A stretch of 64,000 nucleotides of DNA from Paenibacillus turicensis (GTDB taxonomy: Bacteria; Bacillota; Bacilli; Paenibacillales; Paenibacillaceae). Positions 36,094-45,984 of this stretch are shown here, piece after piece. The notes below the pieces were generated by a model. The model did no database searches, had not been told where the DNA came from, and saw only the letters and a program-made list of their open reading frames with translations. The DNA is taken from NCBI RefSeq assembly GCF_017873435.1, contig NZ_JAGGKG010000015.1, positions 62,001-126,000 of the forward strand. The letters are read 5' to 3'. Numbering within the stretch: position 1 is the first letter of the stretch; every line of letters begins with the position of its first letter. The position numbers and the translations under genes are program-made.

Positions 36094-36112
36094 GTTACTC
36101 TCGTTAACTATA

Positions 36113-36175
36113 TAAAGAAGGGCAGTATTGCAAATTTCCACCTGGAAATTTACGATGTCGCCCTTCTATTTTCTT
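36113..36175. terminator. Terminator after the second YesN gene
   Basis: AGAAGGGC pairs with GCCCTTCT, and inside it AAATTTCC pairs with GGAAATTT around ACCT; a T-rich tail follows (ATTTTCTTTATTTT). It ends the kinase/regulator transcript and lies before the convergent AraC gene. Confidence 0.8.
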
Positions 36176-36228
36176 TATTTTCCATATTGCTATTATTACT
36201 CTTATTTAGCTCATACACTCCATTTACG

Positions 36229-37155
36229 TTACTCACTTTTCATCTGCCGATACTGTAACGGACTCATGCCTGTCCAACGTTTAAACTGCCTACTAAAATG
36301 AGATAGCTGAGTGTAGCCAAGTCTTTCTGCGATTTCCTTAATCGACAGCTCAGGCTGCTGAATCAGCAGCTTCGCTTCATTGAGCAGTAACTCAGATAAA
36401 TACTGCCGTGGCGAAGTTCCATATACTTTCCGAAAAATTTCTAAGCAATACCCTGGTGTAATACCAAGTGACGTTGCAATGTCCTCGATTTTAACAGTTA
36501 TCCCATCATCCTCAGTATAGTTACCATTCCCATCAGCATTACGACGCTCTAGCTTAGCTTGAAAACGAGCTTTAATGCCCTCCGCAATCGCTTTAGCATA
36601 ATGTAGAGAAGATGGTGATAACGTATCCTGCTCACCTAGCTCAGAGGGATGCCGTTCCGCTAAAAAATTGAGCAACTGAAACAATACCATCTGTATCCGA
36701 AAACGATCTCCTGTCGTATAGCTTCCTTCTTGACGCAAAATAGCTAGCCAGTCCTGCACAATTTCGTGTAGTCTAGCATTTTCAACTGTACCTGCTTTAA
36801 ACAAAATTTGTTCACGGATTGCCATCTCTTGTCTAAAAACAGGATCATCCACATTAAAATGAGCGCAAAAATAATGTAGTCCATTTTTATCGTTACAATG
36901 AATCGTATGCTTAAAGCCTGGTGGGACAAGGAGGATATCGCCTTCCTGTAGCTCATAATGTATTTGCTCCATCCATGTTTCTTGACTGCCCTGAAGCACA
37001 ACATGAATTTCAAAGCCCACATGGACATCCTCAGGTACCTTCCATCCACATTTGACCACTTGCTCATGTGCGCCAAATAGCTTCACATTCCAGTCAATCG
37101 CAGGTAACCAACGTGCTACATGAAGCCATTCTGCACTTGGGATAGGTTGCTTCAT
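36229..37155 (-). CDS. AraC-family regulator with N-terminal cupin domain
   Basis: 308 residues. The N-terminal cupin (about 45-120: EGDILLVPPGFKHTI) should bind a small ligand. The C-terminal AraC double helix-turn-helix spans about 205-305 (IATSLGITPGYCLEIFRK; EIAERLGYTQLSHFSRQFKR). Ribosome site GGGAGGAAGGGGG. It lies 23 bases downstream of murB on the same strand. Its target is not visible; sugar utilisation genes are the usual targets. Confidence 0.9.
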   Translation of the reverse strand: MKQPIPSAEWLHVARWLPAIDWNVKLFGAHEQVVKCGWKVPEDVHVGFEIHVVLQGSQETWMEQIHYELQEGDILLVPPGFKHTIHCNDKNGLHYFCAHFNVDDPVFRQEMAIREQILFKAGTVENARLHEIVQDWLAILRQEGSYTTGDRFRIQMVLFQLLNFLAERHPSELGEQDTLSPSSLHYAKAIAEGIKARFQAKLERRNADGNGNYTEDDGITVKIEDIATSLGITPGYCLEIFRKVYGTSPRQYLSELLLNEAKLLIQQPELSIKEIAERLGYTQLSHFSRQFKRWTGMSPLQYRQMKSE

Positions 37156-37178
37156 CCCCCTTCCTCCCTTCTAAGCTG

Positions 37179-38192
37179 TTACACAATAACAAGCTCACAC
37201 TCTGGCACGAATCCAAACTCCCCAGAAATTGCATCCTGCACAAGCTTAATTAATTCAATTACGTCCTGAGCTTTCGCTCCCCCACGATTTTGAATGACAT
37301 TACCATGTACAGGTGAGATCATCGCTTGACCTCGCTGTGTTCCACGCAAATTCAAACGATCTGCTAGCTTGCCAATCGGCTCTCCAATGTTATAGTTATT
37401 TTTAAATACAGATCCACAGGAAGGATAGTCAAAATGATGCTTACCCATTCGGTCATTAATGACAGCACGCATTGCTTCAGTATTTGCCTCTCCCCGTTGC
37501 TCCAATATTTCAAGCTGCTTCACATAATAATCCGCAAATTGACCTAAGTCAGAAGCGGTAAAGGCCGTTTTATGGGCTTGGGAAATAAACTGTAATAATC
37601 TATCTTCATGTACGATTGGCGATTTTAGCTTCAAATCTGCCCCAATAATAAACCAATTGTGCTCCATAAAAATGGAGTGCTTATAAGCAAATTTACAGTC
37701 AGCTACATCAATCGATTGAATACCACGTTCAAGATGGTCTACATCGATATAATAAACAAGTGTTAATAACTCGTTAATTTGATTACTAAAATATTTAGCA
37801 TTCATATAGACGCCGCCACCAAATGTACCCGGAAGTAAAAAGGTGAATCCAAAATCACTAATCCCTGCTTGAATCCCTAACAACGATAACATCGCCATTG
37901 GTGTGCCTGCAGAAACATATAACTCATCTATCGATTTGTATCTGATTTCAATATGTTCTCGCAAGGATAAAAATAATGTATCCGGATGTGGTTGATCTGG
38001 GAATAAAATATTCGAACCCATACCAAAAAACACTGGATTTAACCCACTACTCTTCACGTTCTCCATCAGTTCAACAAGCTGCTCTGTCGTTTGGGGCATC
38101 GCTACAAATCTAGCCTCTCCTCCAATCGCATACGTGGAAAATGGAGCTAACGAAATATTACTTTTACATAAATGCTCTAAGCTTGCCTTCAA
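37179..38192 (-). CDS. murB: UDP-N-acetylmuramate dehydrogenase-like protein (MurB)
   Basis: 337 residues. FAD-binding PCMH domain (GMGSNILFPD; FLLPGTFGGGVYMNAK) and MurB C-terminal domain with SCGSVFKN, which carries the catalytic Ser. MurB reduces enolpyruvyl-UDP-GlcNAc in peptidoglycan precursor synthesis. TTG start with GAGAAGGG 10 bases upstream. The sequence is somewhat divergent (YKHSIF in place of the usual YR-x-S-x-F), and it is not in a division or cell-wall cluster, so it may be a second MurB. Function assigned by motif. Confidence 0.83.
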   Translation of the reverse strand: MKASLEHLCKSNISLAPFSTYAIGGEARFVAMPQTTEQLVELMENVKSSGLNPVFFGMGSNILFPDQPHPDTLFLSLREHIEIRYKSIDELYVSAGTPMAMLSLLGIQAGISDFGFTFLLPGTFGGGVYMNAKYFSNQINELLTLVYYIDVDHLERGIQSIDVADCKFAYKHSIFMEHNWFIIGADLKLKSPIVHEDRLLQFISQAHKTAFTASDLGQFADYYVKQLEILEQRGEANTEAMRAVINDRMGKHHFDYPSCGSVFKNNYNIGEPIGKLADRLNLRGTQRGQAMISPVHGNVIQNRGGAKAQDVIELIKLVQDAISGEFGFVPECELVIV

Positions 38193-38358
38193 TAAAATCC
38201 AACCCTTCTCTATTTAAACCAACTCAGTGGTCATATTCATTCACTTATATGCAAACCTCACTATAAATATCAATGATTTCATTATACTATATTACAAAGA
38301 GCAAAGTATTATCATGTAGAGCACATTAACACAAAAAGCTGTATAGGAGATGCCCAAA

Positions 38359-38697
38359 TTGAAAATACGTAATGAATATACATGTCCGCTAGAAATAACA
38401 CATGATGTTACTAAAGGAAAATGGAAGCCCATTTTATTATGGCAATTAGGTAAGCAATCTTGTTCCTTGTCCAAGCTTCGCTCAGATATTCAAGGGATTA
38501 GTGAAAAGGTACTGATCGAACAGCTACATGAGCTTATCAGTAGTGGCATGGTAAACAAAAAAAAGCACGACGGTTACCCCTTAAGGGTAGAGTATTCACT
38601 GACAAAGCGAGGGATCAAAATGCTTGAAGCCATTACCATCATGCAGTCAATCGGGGTTGAGCTTATGCTAGAGCGCGATCTACTTACAAAAAAGTAA
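38359..38697 (+). CDS. HxlR-family transcriptional regulator
   Basis: 112 residues from TTG 38359. AGGAG sits 9 bases upstream; an ATG at 38350 directly abuts that site and is less likely. Winged helix with the family signature YTCPLEITHDVTKGKWKPIL and a Cys near residue 8, a position used for redox or aldehyde sensing in some members. It precedes a flavin-binding-like oxidoreductase gene and probably regulates it. Confidence 0.87.
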   Translation: MKIRNEYTCPLEITHDVTKGKWKPILLWQLGKQSCSLSKLRSDIQGISEKVLIEQLHELISSGMVNKKKHDGYPLRVEYSLTKRGIKMLEAITIMQSIGVELMLERDLLTKK

Positions 38698-38763
38698 GTA
38701 ATAGGCTTAATTAATTTTGTCATGTTATATTCTAAACAAATATTACATTTGAAAGGAAGTAAC

Positions 38764-39207
38764 ATGACAATGCCTAAAAATACTGAGGTTACTGAAAATA
38801 TGGAACACATTTTAAACGAGCTGCTTCTCCATCATCCTGTTTCTTTTGTTAGCTCTATAGATGAAGAAGGTTTTCCAAATACAAAAGGAATGTTACCTCC
38901 ACGCAAAAAAGAAGGTATTCAGCATTTTTACTTCACTACGAACACTTCCTCTATGAGAGTGAAGCAGTTTCGTGCCAACCCTAAGGCTTCCCTGTATTTT
39001 TGTGATCCCAAGCAGTTTAAGGGTATGATGCTGAAGGGCACGATGCAGGTATTGGAAGACGTAGCCTCTAAGGAGATGATATGGCTTGAAGGAGATACCC
39101 TATATTATCCTCTAGGAGTGACAGACCCCGATTATTGTGTTCTACATTTTACAGCAGATTCGGGCAGATATTATCACAGCTTTAGCTCGGAATCCTTTAT
39201 AATTTAA
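38764..39207 (+). CDS. Pyridoxamine 5'-phosphate oxidase-fold protein
   Basis: 147 residues. Split beta-barrel flavin-binding fold of the general-stress-protein-26 type (VSFVSSIDEEGFPNTKGMLPP; FYFTTNTSS). Function unknown beyond probable FMN or F420-like flavin chemistry. ATG 38764 is preceded by GAAAGGAAG; the open frame starts at 38722 without a ribosome site. Downstream of the HxlR gene on the same strand. Confidence 0.83.
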   Translation: MTMPKNTEVTENMEHILNELLLHHPVSFVSSIDEEGFPNTKGMLPPRKKEGIQHFYFTTNTSSMRVKQFRANPKASLYFCDPKQFKGMMLKGTMQVLEDVASKEMIWLEGDTLYYPLGVTDPDYCVLHFTADSGRYYHSFSSESFII

Positions 39208-39258
39208 AATTTATTTTACCTATTTCATGTCGTCCATATTTATAGGTTTGAGTTACTT

Positions 39259-39798
39259 TTAATATACCTTTTTAACATTCACCTTGGTGGTATACTCAAA
39301 CCTTTCCCCGTTCATGAAGGTACCTTCTGCTGAAAATCGTAAAATATCACTGAAAAGTGCTACCTTTTTCGTTGAAATTAATTTTTCTCCTCGTTCAGTC
39401 CCCATATCTTGTTTCTTAAAACTCATTCCATGTTCAGAACCTTCAGTTGTAAATATATTTACTCGCAAAGGAATGGCTTCTCCATCCTCGATATAATAAT
39501 AGCTGATTTTCATATATTTAACGTCAGTCAACTCTTTGTGAAAAACAACATCTCCACCAATAAAGACCTCCATATCTGGCATAATCATAATCACTGCACC
39601 GTCAAGTGTCATCTCCGAATGCTCTTCCGCATTTAAGACATGTAGCTCTGTATTTTTAATTATCTCGGCTTTAGCAGCGGATTTAGCATCCGTTACAACT
39701 TTTTGCTTCATGTAAGTAAACGAAACAACTAACAAAGTAACAACTAAAAAAGATATAATAGTTATCTTAAATCTTTTTTGCTTTAACATCATATTCAT
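39259..39798 (-). CDS. Membrane-anchored hypothetical protein
   Basis: 179 residues. One N-terminal membrane segment (about 9-29), the rest extracytoplasmic and beta-rich. I do not recognise a family. Ribosome site GGAGG, 6 bases before the ATG. It is divergent from the ECF sigma gene and may belong to its envelope-stress regulon, but that is inference from position only. Confidence 0.72.
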   Translation of the reverse strand: MNMMLKQKRFKITIISFLVVTLLVVSFTYMKQKVVTDAKSAAKAEIIKNTELHVLNAEEHSEMTLDGAVIMIMPDMEVFIGGDVVFHKELTDVKYMKISYYYIEDGEAIPLRVNIFTTEGSEHGMSFKKQDMGTERGEKLISTKKVALFSDILRFSAEGTFMNGERFEYTTKVNVKKVY

Positions 39799-39911
39799 TT
39801 AAATCCTCCATATGAAGAGCATAATAAATATAACCTTGTTCTCACTTAAACATTTTGTGCTTTTTAATCGACGTACTACATACCTACTTAATTTTAGTTT
39901 AACAAATAAAA

Positions 39912-39939
39912 TGAACGTTTGTTTGCCCTTATCTGTCTA
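39912..39939 (+). promoter_or_regulatory. ECF-type promoter upstream of the sigma factor gene
   Basis: TGAAC (39912-39916), 17 bases, TGTCTA (39934-39939). This resembles ECF promoters with an AAC -35 core and a CGTC-like -10. The site lies 36 bases before the TTG start, so the sigma factor probably drives its own operon. Confidence 0.5.
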
Positions 39940-39974
39940 TACCATGACAACAACAACGAAGGGGGTGCAGAACT

Positions 39975-40481
39975 TTGAATGATCGAGAACTTTTCGAGCT
40001 ATATAAGGAGCAGGTTTATCACTTTTGCTATTATTACATGAAAAATCGGGCAGATGCTGAGGATATTACCCAAGAAGTATTTGTAAAGGTCATTTTAGCT
40101 GATAAATCAAAGGTTACAAATATGAAGGCATGGATATTGAGAATTGCGTCTAATGAGTGTAACTCTGTCCTAAGAAGGCGAAAAAACGGGATCTTAAAAG
40201 AAATACGCAATTTTGTTTTATCTAAATCAGACAATGCCAATCCTGTGGAACAGCAATTGACTACACAAGAAACTAAACAAGAAATGGCTGAAGTGTACAA
40301 GCAGCTCCCTGATAAAATTAGAACGGTCATCGTGCTTCGCTATATTAACGAGTTATCCATTGCTGAAATTGCCAAAACAATAAATATTCCCGAAGGGACA
40401 GTAAAATCGAGAATCCATAAAGGTCTGAAATTGTTAAATAAACTGGTCGAGTCAAGGCCCAAGGAGATGATTTATTCGTGA
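39975..40481 (+). CDS. ECF RNA polymerase sigma factor
   Basis: 168 residues. Region 2 (DAEDITQEVFVKVI) and region 4 (about 110-160, ELSIAEIAKTINIPEGTVKSRIHKG). TTG start with AAGGGGGTG 9 bases upstream; homologues begin at the same place. Stop and the next gene's GTG overlap by 4 bases (GTGA). The partner encodes a membrane-anchored DUF4179 protein, the usual anti-sigma for this group. Confidence 0.92.
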   Translation: MNDRELFELYKEQVYHFCYYYMKNRADAEDITQEVFVKVILADKSKVTNMKAWILRIASNECNSVLRRRKNGILKEIRNFVLSKSDNANPVEQQLTTQETKQEMAEVYKQLPDKIRTVIVLRYINELSIAEIAKTINIPEGTVKSRIHKGLKLLNKLVESRPKEMIYS

Positions 40482-42121
40482 AAGAACATATGGATAAAGA
40501 GCATAGCATTCCTCAGCCTAATTATGAATTAATGTGGAGCAATATCGAACAAGAAGCAAAACGACGTCAAGCACATGCTCAAACTACGAAAACCATAAAT
40601 CTCCCTCGTCGCTCATTTAGCCAAAAGCTAAAGGCAATGCCAATGAGTGTTGCTGTTGTTTCCCTACTTTTGTTTGCTGTCCCTGTGTTTGCTGGCGTGG
40701 CACTTAACTGGGATAAAATTGGCGGTGGGAATGTCGCTACTGCGTTAAGTAATGGGATTGGTCAGCAATATGATTTACACGTTAGCGATGAAGGCGTAAC
40801 AATGAACCTCCATGGTGTCGTTACAGACGGGGAAAAAATGAAAATGATATTATCCTTAGATGTTGACAATAAAAATGAGGATTTAACTAGCTATGAAGGT
40901 TTTGCAACAGAAAACAATATCATGACTGGTGAAGGGAATTCCAAAGCTAAAGTGTCAGGTTACTTATCCTATGATCCCGACAGTAAAAAGCTACTTGGCA
41001 TTTATGAAACCCCTGATTCACTAAAAGACGGTAACAAAAACTACAAATTTGAAGCTCAAAATTTAATATTTTATAAAAATAAAGAGATCCCTTTAAAAGC
41101 AAGCTTTAAAGCTGGGGATATGATTTATACAGGTGATACTAAATATCCAGTTATTCAAATTGAGTCTATCGCTCACATCAAGGAACAAACCGTGATCCGT
41201 TATGCAATTCCAGGTGTTTCTAATGATTTAGGAAGCGCAATACCACGCTTAACACTCAATGATCACGATCAAAATAAAGAAGCGATCCCCACCTATTTAC
41301 CAACAGACAAAAAGCAACTTCTAATTGAGCAGGTGTTTGATGTAAATGCTAAGGGATGGGAACAAGCCCAGCTTCATTTAACTTATACCGATGAGGCTAA
41401 ACGAATTTCAGGTACGTGGGAGCTCGCCTTCCATGCAGACGGTAAAAAAGCAAGTGAAGCCATGTTCACCAAGGAACTGCAAGCTACACCACAGTTTGTG
41501 GAGAAAACAGGAATAACTTTACAGCAGCTTATCATATCCCCACTGGACATTATGGTTAACTTTGAGAATCAAGACTCATTTAAGAAGGGAAGTGTTCACT
41601 ACAACACTGTCAAGCTAATGATTGGCGATAAAACCATAACCGGCGGCTGGAACTTAAAAGCGGTAGAGGGCAAAGACAAGTTTCAGCATCTATTTCAATT
41701 TGAGTCCCCACAGCGGTACAAAAATTGGGCTGATACCCCGATGAAGTTGATTTTGAAGGATGCAACGGTTGTAAAAAGAGATACAAGTAAAAACTGGGTC
41801 ACATTACAACAGCCTACCACTGATAAACAGAAAACCTCAATGCTTGTAGATGGTTTTACGATTAACTTTACGTATTATACAGAGGATGGAAAGCTTGTAG
41901 TTGAAGCAAGCTCTGATTCCAAAGGCTTTAAAGGTGTCAATCAAACGACACTTCGGATAAACGGAAAAGAACTGATTCCAGATATTTCACCTAAAGGGAT
42001 GGTTAGCACAGGTGTCAATATAGACCGCTATTCCAACCTTCCACTTACAGAAAAGATTGAACTTAACCCAGGGGTATATAAATACTTTGATCCAAGTCGT
42101 GATATAGAAATTAATCTTTAA
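40478..42121 (+). CDS. DUF4179 membrane protein, probable anti-sigma factor
   Basis: 547 residues; GTG start overlapping the sigma gene. Short cytoplasmic N terminus (about 1-55), one membrane segment (about 58-77), then a DUF4179 domain and a long extracytoplasmic beta-rich region. There is no zinc-finger His-x3-Cys-x2-Cys motif, so it is not a ZAS-type anti-sigma. It should hold the ECF factor at the membrane until an envelope signal is sensed. Confidence 0.85.
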   Translation: MKEHMDKEHSIPQPNYELMWSNIEQEAKRRQAHAQTTKTINLPRRSFSQKLKAMPMSVAVVSLLLFAVPVFAGVALNWDKIGGGNVATALSNGIGQQYDLHVSDEGVTMNLHGVVTDGEKMKMILSLDVDNKNEDLTSYEGFATENNIMTGEGNSKAKVSGYLSYDPDSKKLLGIYETPDSLKDGNKNYKFEAQNLIFYKNKEIPLKASFKAGDMIYTGDTKYPVIQIESIAHIKEQTVIRYAIPGVSNDLGSAIPRLTLNDHDQNKEAIPTYLPTDKKQLLIEQVFDVNAKGWEQAQLHLTYTDEAKRISGTWELAFHADGKKASEAMFTKELQATPQFVEKTGITLQQLIISPLDIMVNFENQDSFKKGSVHYNTVKLMIGDKTITGGWNLKAVEGKDKFQHLFQFESPQRYKNWADTPMKLILKDATVVKRDTSKNWVTLQQPTTDKQKTSMLVDGFTINFTYYTEDGKLVVEASSDSKGFKGVNQTTLRINGKELIPDISPKGMVSTGVNIDRYSNLPLTEKIELNPGVYKYFDPSRDIEINL

Positions 42122-42155
42122 AGAAATCTATGTTGATACAAAAAATGTGAACACC

Positions 42156-42195
42156 AAAAAATGAGCTAGCTTCATTGCTTAGCTCATTTTTATTT
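42156..42195. terminator. Bidirectional terminator after the sigma/anti-sigma operon
   Basis: ATGAGCTA (42161-42168) pairs with TAGCTCAT (42180-42187), with A5 before and T5 after. Convergent genes on both sides. Confidence 0.87.
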
Positions 42196-42236
42196 TATAT
42201 CTTTAAAGCGTGCGTTTTAAGCCCTCATAAATTAGC

Positions 42237-43061
42237 CTATCCTGCGATATACGCCGAATCAAAAGTTCCATTGACGTTGCCCTCAACAATAATGACATGT
42301 CCCCAGAACAGATCCCCGTCATAAAAATATATCGTGAAATCACCATTTGCACTTACCGAAATGCTGCTCAACTCTAATTTAGAAATAAAAATCTCTTTTG
42401 TAATTTCGTCTAATTCAGCTTCCTCATCATCAGCAAGCCAGTCATTAGCTAAATCTAGTAACTCCTCCGCCGCATAGCTACGAATGCTATCGCTCCATTT
42501 CAACTCATCCTCAAACAACGTGTGCGCGGTCGCTAACGCTGCTGTCATCACTTCAGTCTCATCATGATCAAAATACAATTTCCCCTCTTCTTTTGCCCAT
42601 ACAATAGACTTTTCAAAGGTTTGAACGGAGCGATCAAGTGTAAACGTGCCTAACTTCTCATCCGTGTAATAGACCGGCTTCAGCATCTCATCACGTAATG
42701 CTTCTAGCTCTTCATCATGGAAGCTACCATTCAAAACTTCAACAAGCATAAAGGAACTTTCACCACGTCGCACAGCAAGCTTAACGATACGATCCTTGTC
42801 GAGCCATTTTCTAGACTCCTCAAGCTGCTGATCATCCGCTAGCCATTCCAGTCTCTTTTCCTCTTGAATTACGTCATGATTTGAAGAGGTTAGCTCTCTC
42901 CACGCCACCAAATTAATCGAAGCACGCCATAACGTATCCCCACCCGCTTTGCCGCCACCTACTCCAGAAGGTCCCGTAACAGCCACAATTTCAATCACTT
43001 CATCACCAAATCTTTGTTCAAACTTCTTTATTTCCTTCTTTATTTCCTTCTCCTTACTCAT
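42237..43061 (-). CDS. DUF2262-like hypothetical protein
   Basis: 274 residues, acidic, soluble, no signal peptide. The C-terminal half (about 150-270, with YFDHDETEVMTAALATAHTLF and AAEELLDLANDWL) resembles the DUF2262 family from memory; this is not certain. Ribosome site GGTGGGGG upstream. Function unknown. Monocistronic by context. Confidence 0.7.
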   Translation of the reverse strand: MSKEKEIKKEIKKFEQRFGDEVIEIVAVTGPSGVGGGKAGGDTLWRASINLVAWRELTSSNHDVIQEEKRLEWLADDQQLEESRKWLDKDRIVKLAVRRGESSFMLVEVLNGSFHDEELEALRDEMLKPVYYTDEKLGTFTLDRSVQTFEKSIVWAKEEGKLYFDHDETEVMTAALATAHTLFEDELKWSDSIRSYAAEELLDLANDWLADDEEAELDEITKEIFISKLELSSISVSANGDFTIYFYDGDLFWGHVIIVEGNVNGTFDSAYIAG

Positions 43062-43150
43062 CTGTAACCCCCACCATTCATCAGTTTGGATTCATAGCTA
43101 AATTCATAGTTTTGATCGATCATTACTTTTTAACGTTTGTATTTTTCCTA

Positions 43151-44572
43151 CTATGCTCCACTATTCTCAGTTATCGACATAGCATGTTTTCTTCCCAATA
43201 CTTTAATCGCTAAAAATACAATACCTATAATAATAACCGCAACAACCAGCGTAGAAACAATCACATTCAAATGAACAGTACGAATTAAATACAACCAACC
43301 TGCCAAGCTAAGCAACGTAATGAATAAGGTCGGGAGGGTAAGCAAAATACCAATCTTAAAGTAATAACCCCAAGTGATTTTAACCCCTTTACGAGACAAA
43401 ACATGTAACCAGATTAACGTGGCAAGCGAACCGATTGGCGTTATTTTTGGACCTAAATCTGACCCAACGACATTGGCATAAATTAAGGCCTCACGAATAA
43501 TGCCTTCCGTATGCGTACCCCCAATCGCTAATGCATTGATTAAAACGGTAGGTAGGTTATTCATCACAGAGGACAAAAACGCCGCAATAAAGCCCATTCC
43601 CACCGTAGCTGCTACTACCCCCTGCTCTGCTACCGCCTGAATCACTTTGCCTAATGCATCCGTTAAGCCCACGTTCCGTAAACCGTACACAACGACATAC
43701 ATCCCAATTGAAAAAATAACAATCGTCCAAGGTGCTTCTTTGATGAGCTTTTTAGTTTGAATGTGTGGACTTTTACGAGCGATCAATACAAATAAAAACG
43801 CCGCAATACAAGCAATGACTGAAACAGGAACCCCCATCGCCTCACTTGTAAAATAAGCAATAAGTAGCAACGCCAAAATACCCCAAGACAGCTTAAATAA
43901 AGTCATATCCTTGATGGCTTCCCTTGGCATTTTTAGCTGCTCCATACTATAGCTTTGCGGAATCCCTTTACGAAAACAAAGATATAAAACAAGTAAGCTA
44001 CTAATCATAGAAAAGAAATTAGGTACAATCATAACGCTCGCATATTCCGCAAATCCAATTTTGAAAAAGTCAGCAGATACAATATTCGTAAGATTACTAA
44101 TGATTAGTGGCAAAGACACCGTATCCGCAATAAAACCACTAGCCATCACAAACGGTAAAACCATTTTATTTTCAAAATTCAAAGCACGAACCATCGATAA
44201 TACAATTGGCGTCATAATCAGTGCTGCACCATCATTTGCAAATAATGCAGACACGCCTGCACCAAGCAAAATGACAAAGACAAACATCAACGTACCGTTG
44301 CCTTTTGCCAATCGCGCCATATGCAAGGCTGACCATTCAAACAGTCCAACTTCGTCTAAAATTAATGAAATAAAAATAAGTGCAACAAACGTCAGCGTCG
44401 CATTCCAAATTAAACCTGTAACCGTGCCAACGTCTACAAAGCTGACTACGCCACAGACAAGCGCAATGATCGCTCCAATCGAAGCCGACCAACCGATACT
44501 TAAACCTTTAGGTTGCCAAATCACCAACGTCAGCGTAAATAAAAAGATAAGAACCGCAGTAAGTATTGCCAT
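43151..44572 (-). CDS. ArsB/NhaD-type ion permease
   Basis: 473 residues from ATG 44572, with AGGGGG about 4 bases upstream. The frame runs to a TTG at 44641 with no ribosome site, and ArsB proteins begin close to the chosen Met. About 11-12 membrane segments and family segments [13 protein letters not shown] and [16 protein letters not shown]. Likely an arsenite/antimonite or Na+/H+ permease; no arsR, arsC or arsA is adjacent, so arsenic resistance is not proven. Confidence 0.85.
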   Translation of the reverse strand: MAILTAVLIFLFTLTLVIWQPKGLSIGWSASIGAIIALVCGVVSFVDVGTVTGLIWNATLTFVALIFISLILDEVGLFEWSALHMARLAKGNGTLMFVFVILLGAGVSALFANDGAALIMTPIVLSMVRALNFENKMVLPFVMASGFIADTVSLPLIISNLTNIVSADFFKIGFAEYASVMIVPNFFSMISSLLVLYLCFRKGIPQSYSMEQLKMPREAIKDMTLFKLSWGILALLLIAYFTSEAMGVPVSVIACIAAFLFVLIARKSPHIQTKKLIKEAPWTIVIFSIGMYVVVYGLRNVGLTDALGKVIQAVAEQGVVAATVGMGFIAAFLSSVMNNLPTVLINALAIGGTHTEGIIREALIYANVVGSDLGPKITPIGSLATLIWLHVLSRKGVKITWGYYFKIGILLTLPTLFITLLSLAGWLYLIRTVHLNVIVSTLVVAVIIIGIVFLAIKVLGRKHAMSITENSGA

Positions 44573-44839
44573 ATTTCCCCCTGAAGACGTCACAGTTCCC
44601 ATTTCCTGCACATCTTTCGATATAATAGAGTATAAATTCAAGCCTTAACTATCATTCTCAGCAATCAAGTATATTGCCAAGCAATAGTGTATCACATTTT
44701 AAACTAGTTCAGCACTTAGAAGATCACGCCAATTTTCAAGGAAAAATTCATCTATGTTTTCAAGGATAACTCCTTTAATTTGTCCATCTATACCTATGCT
44801 ATAATCAAAGCAAATTCGATATAAGGAGGAAAAAAGAGC

Positions 44840-45982
44840 ATGACAAGTCAACCTACGGGGGCATTTTACACTCATAAATATAGAAATTTATTTGCGGAGC
44901 TTGGTTATTCAGAGGATGAAATTCGTGCAAAAGTAGAGGATACGTGGAACCAGTTATTTTATGGCGATCCTGATGTACGTATTTATTATCCAATGGGAGA
45001 TGACAAAGGGTATTTTCTTGATACCGGAAATTTAGATGTGCGTACAGAAGGCATGTCCTATGGCATGATGATGGCGGTCCAAATGGATAGGAAAGAAGAA
45101 TTTGATCGGCTGTGGAATTTTGCTCACACCTTTATGCAACATAAAGAAGGGCCACATAAGTATTATTTTGCTTGGCATTGTAAGCCAGATGGAACGATTA
45201 TTTCCCCTGGATCTGCGCCAGATGGCGAAGAGTTTTTTGCAATGGCTTTATTTTTTGCATCTAAACGCTGGGGAGATGGAGCAGCTCCGTACAACTATTC
45301 AGAGCAAGCTAAGACTTTACTATCGGCATGTATTCACAAGGGCGAAGATGGACAAGGCGACCCAATGTGGGAACCTGAGAACAAATTAATTAAATTTGTG
45401 CCTGGTTTGCCTTTTAGTGATCCTTCTTATCACTTACCCCATTTCTACGAGCTATTTGCCCTGTATGCAGATGAGCAGGATGCTCAATTTTGGCAAGAAG
45501 CAACGGAGGCAAGCAGACAATACCTACATAAAGCTTGCCATCCAACTACAGGACTTGCACCTGAATACGCCCACTATGATGGGACACCTACACCTCCTCA
45601 ACCACATGGCGATTTCAGTCATTTTTACAGCGACTCCTATCGTGTAGCAGCAAATGTCAGCCTCGACTGGGAATGGTTTGGTAAGGACCCTTGGCAAGTA
45701 GAGGAATGTAATCGCATTCAACAATTTTTTAGTGACAAAGAAGTGAGTGATTACCGTAGATACACCATTGATGGTCAACCGTTTGATGAGCCTTCGCTTC
45801 ATCCAATCGGCTTATTGGCAACTAATGCAATGGCCTCCCTTGCGGCGGATGGACCACATGCCAAGCATTTTGTGCAGTTATTTTGGAATACCCCTTTGCG
45901 TACAGGTGAACGCCGTTATTATGATAACTGCTTGTACTTTTTTAGTATGTTAGCGTTAAGTGGGAATTATCGAATTTATTAA
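44840..45982 (+). CDS. rex: Reducing-end xylose-releasing exo-oligoxylanase, glycoside hydrolase family 8
   Basis: 380 residues, no signal peptide, hence intracellular. The catalytic acid lies in RTEGMSYGMMMAV (Glu near 74) and the base-region motif is YSDSYRVAANVSLDW (about 268). It matches Bacillus halodurans Rex, which removes xylose from the reducing end of short xylo-oligosaccharides. It probably works with GH43 and the importer at 29330-32468. A -10 box TATAAT lies at 44800-44805; ribosome site AAGGAGG. A fragment of the palindromic repeat follows its stop. Confidence 0.92.
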   Translation: MTSQPTGAFYTHKYRNLFAELGYSEDEIRAKVEDTWNQLFYGDPDVRIYYPMGDDKGYFLDTGNLDVRTEGMSYGMMMAVQMDRKEEFDRLWNFAHTFMQHKEGPHKYYFAWHCKPDGTIISPGSAPDGEEFFAMALFFASKRWGDGAAPYNYSEQAKTLLSACIHKGEDGQGDPMWEPENKLIKFVPGLPFSDPSYHLPHFYELFALYADEQDAQFWQEATEASRQYLHKACHPTTGLAPEYAHYDGTPTPPQPHGDFSHFYSDSYRVAANVSLDWEWFGKDPWQVEECNRIQQFFSDKEVSDYRRYTIDGQPFDEPSLHPIGLLATNAMASLAADGPHAKHFVQLFWNTPLRTGERRYYDNCLYFFSMLALSGNYRIY

Positions 45983-45984
45983 AA

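Noticed and set aside
36113..36175. Possible further copy of the palindromic repeat
   Set aside because: It is a plain two-stem terminator and lacks the shared loop segments of copies A and B.
44061..44648. 195-codon plus-strand frame opposite the ArsB-like gene
   Set aside because: Antisense shadow without ribosome site or recognisable fold.
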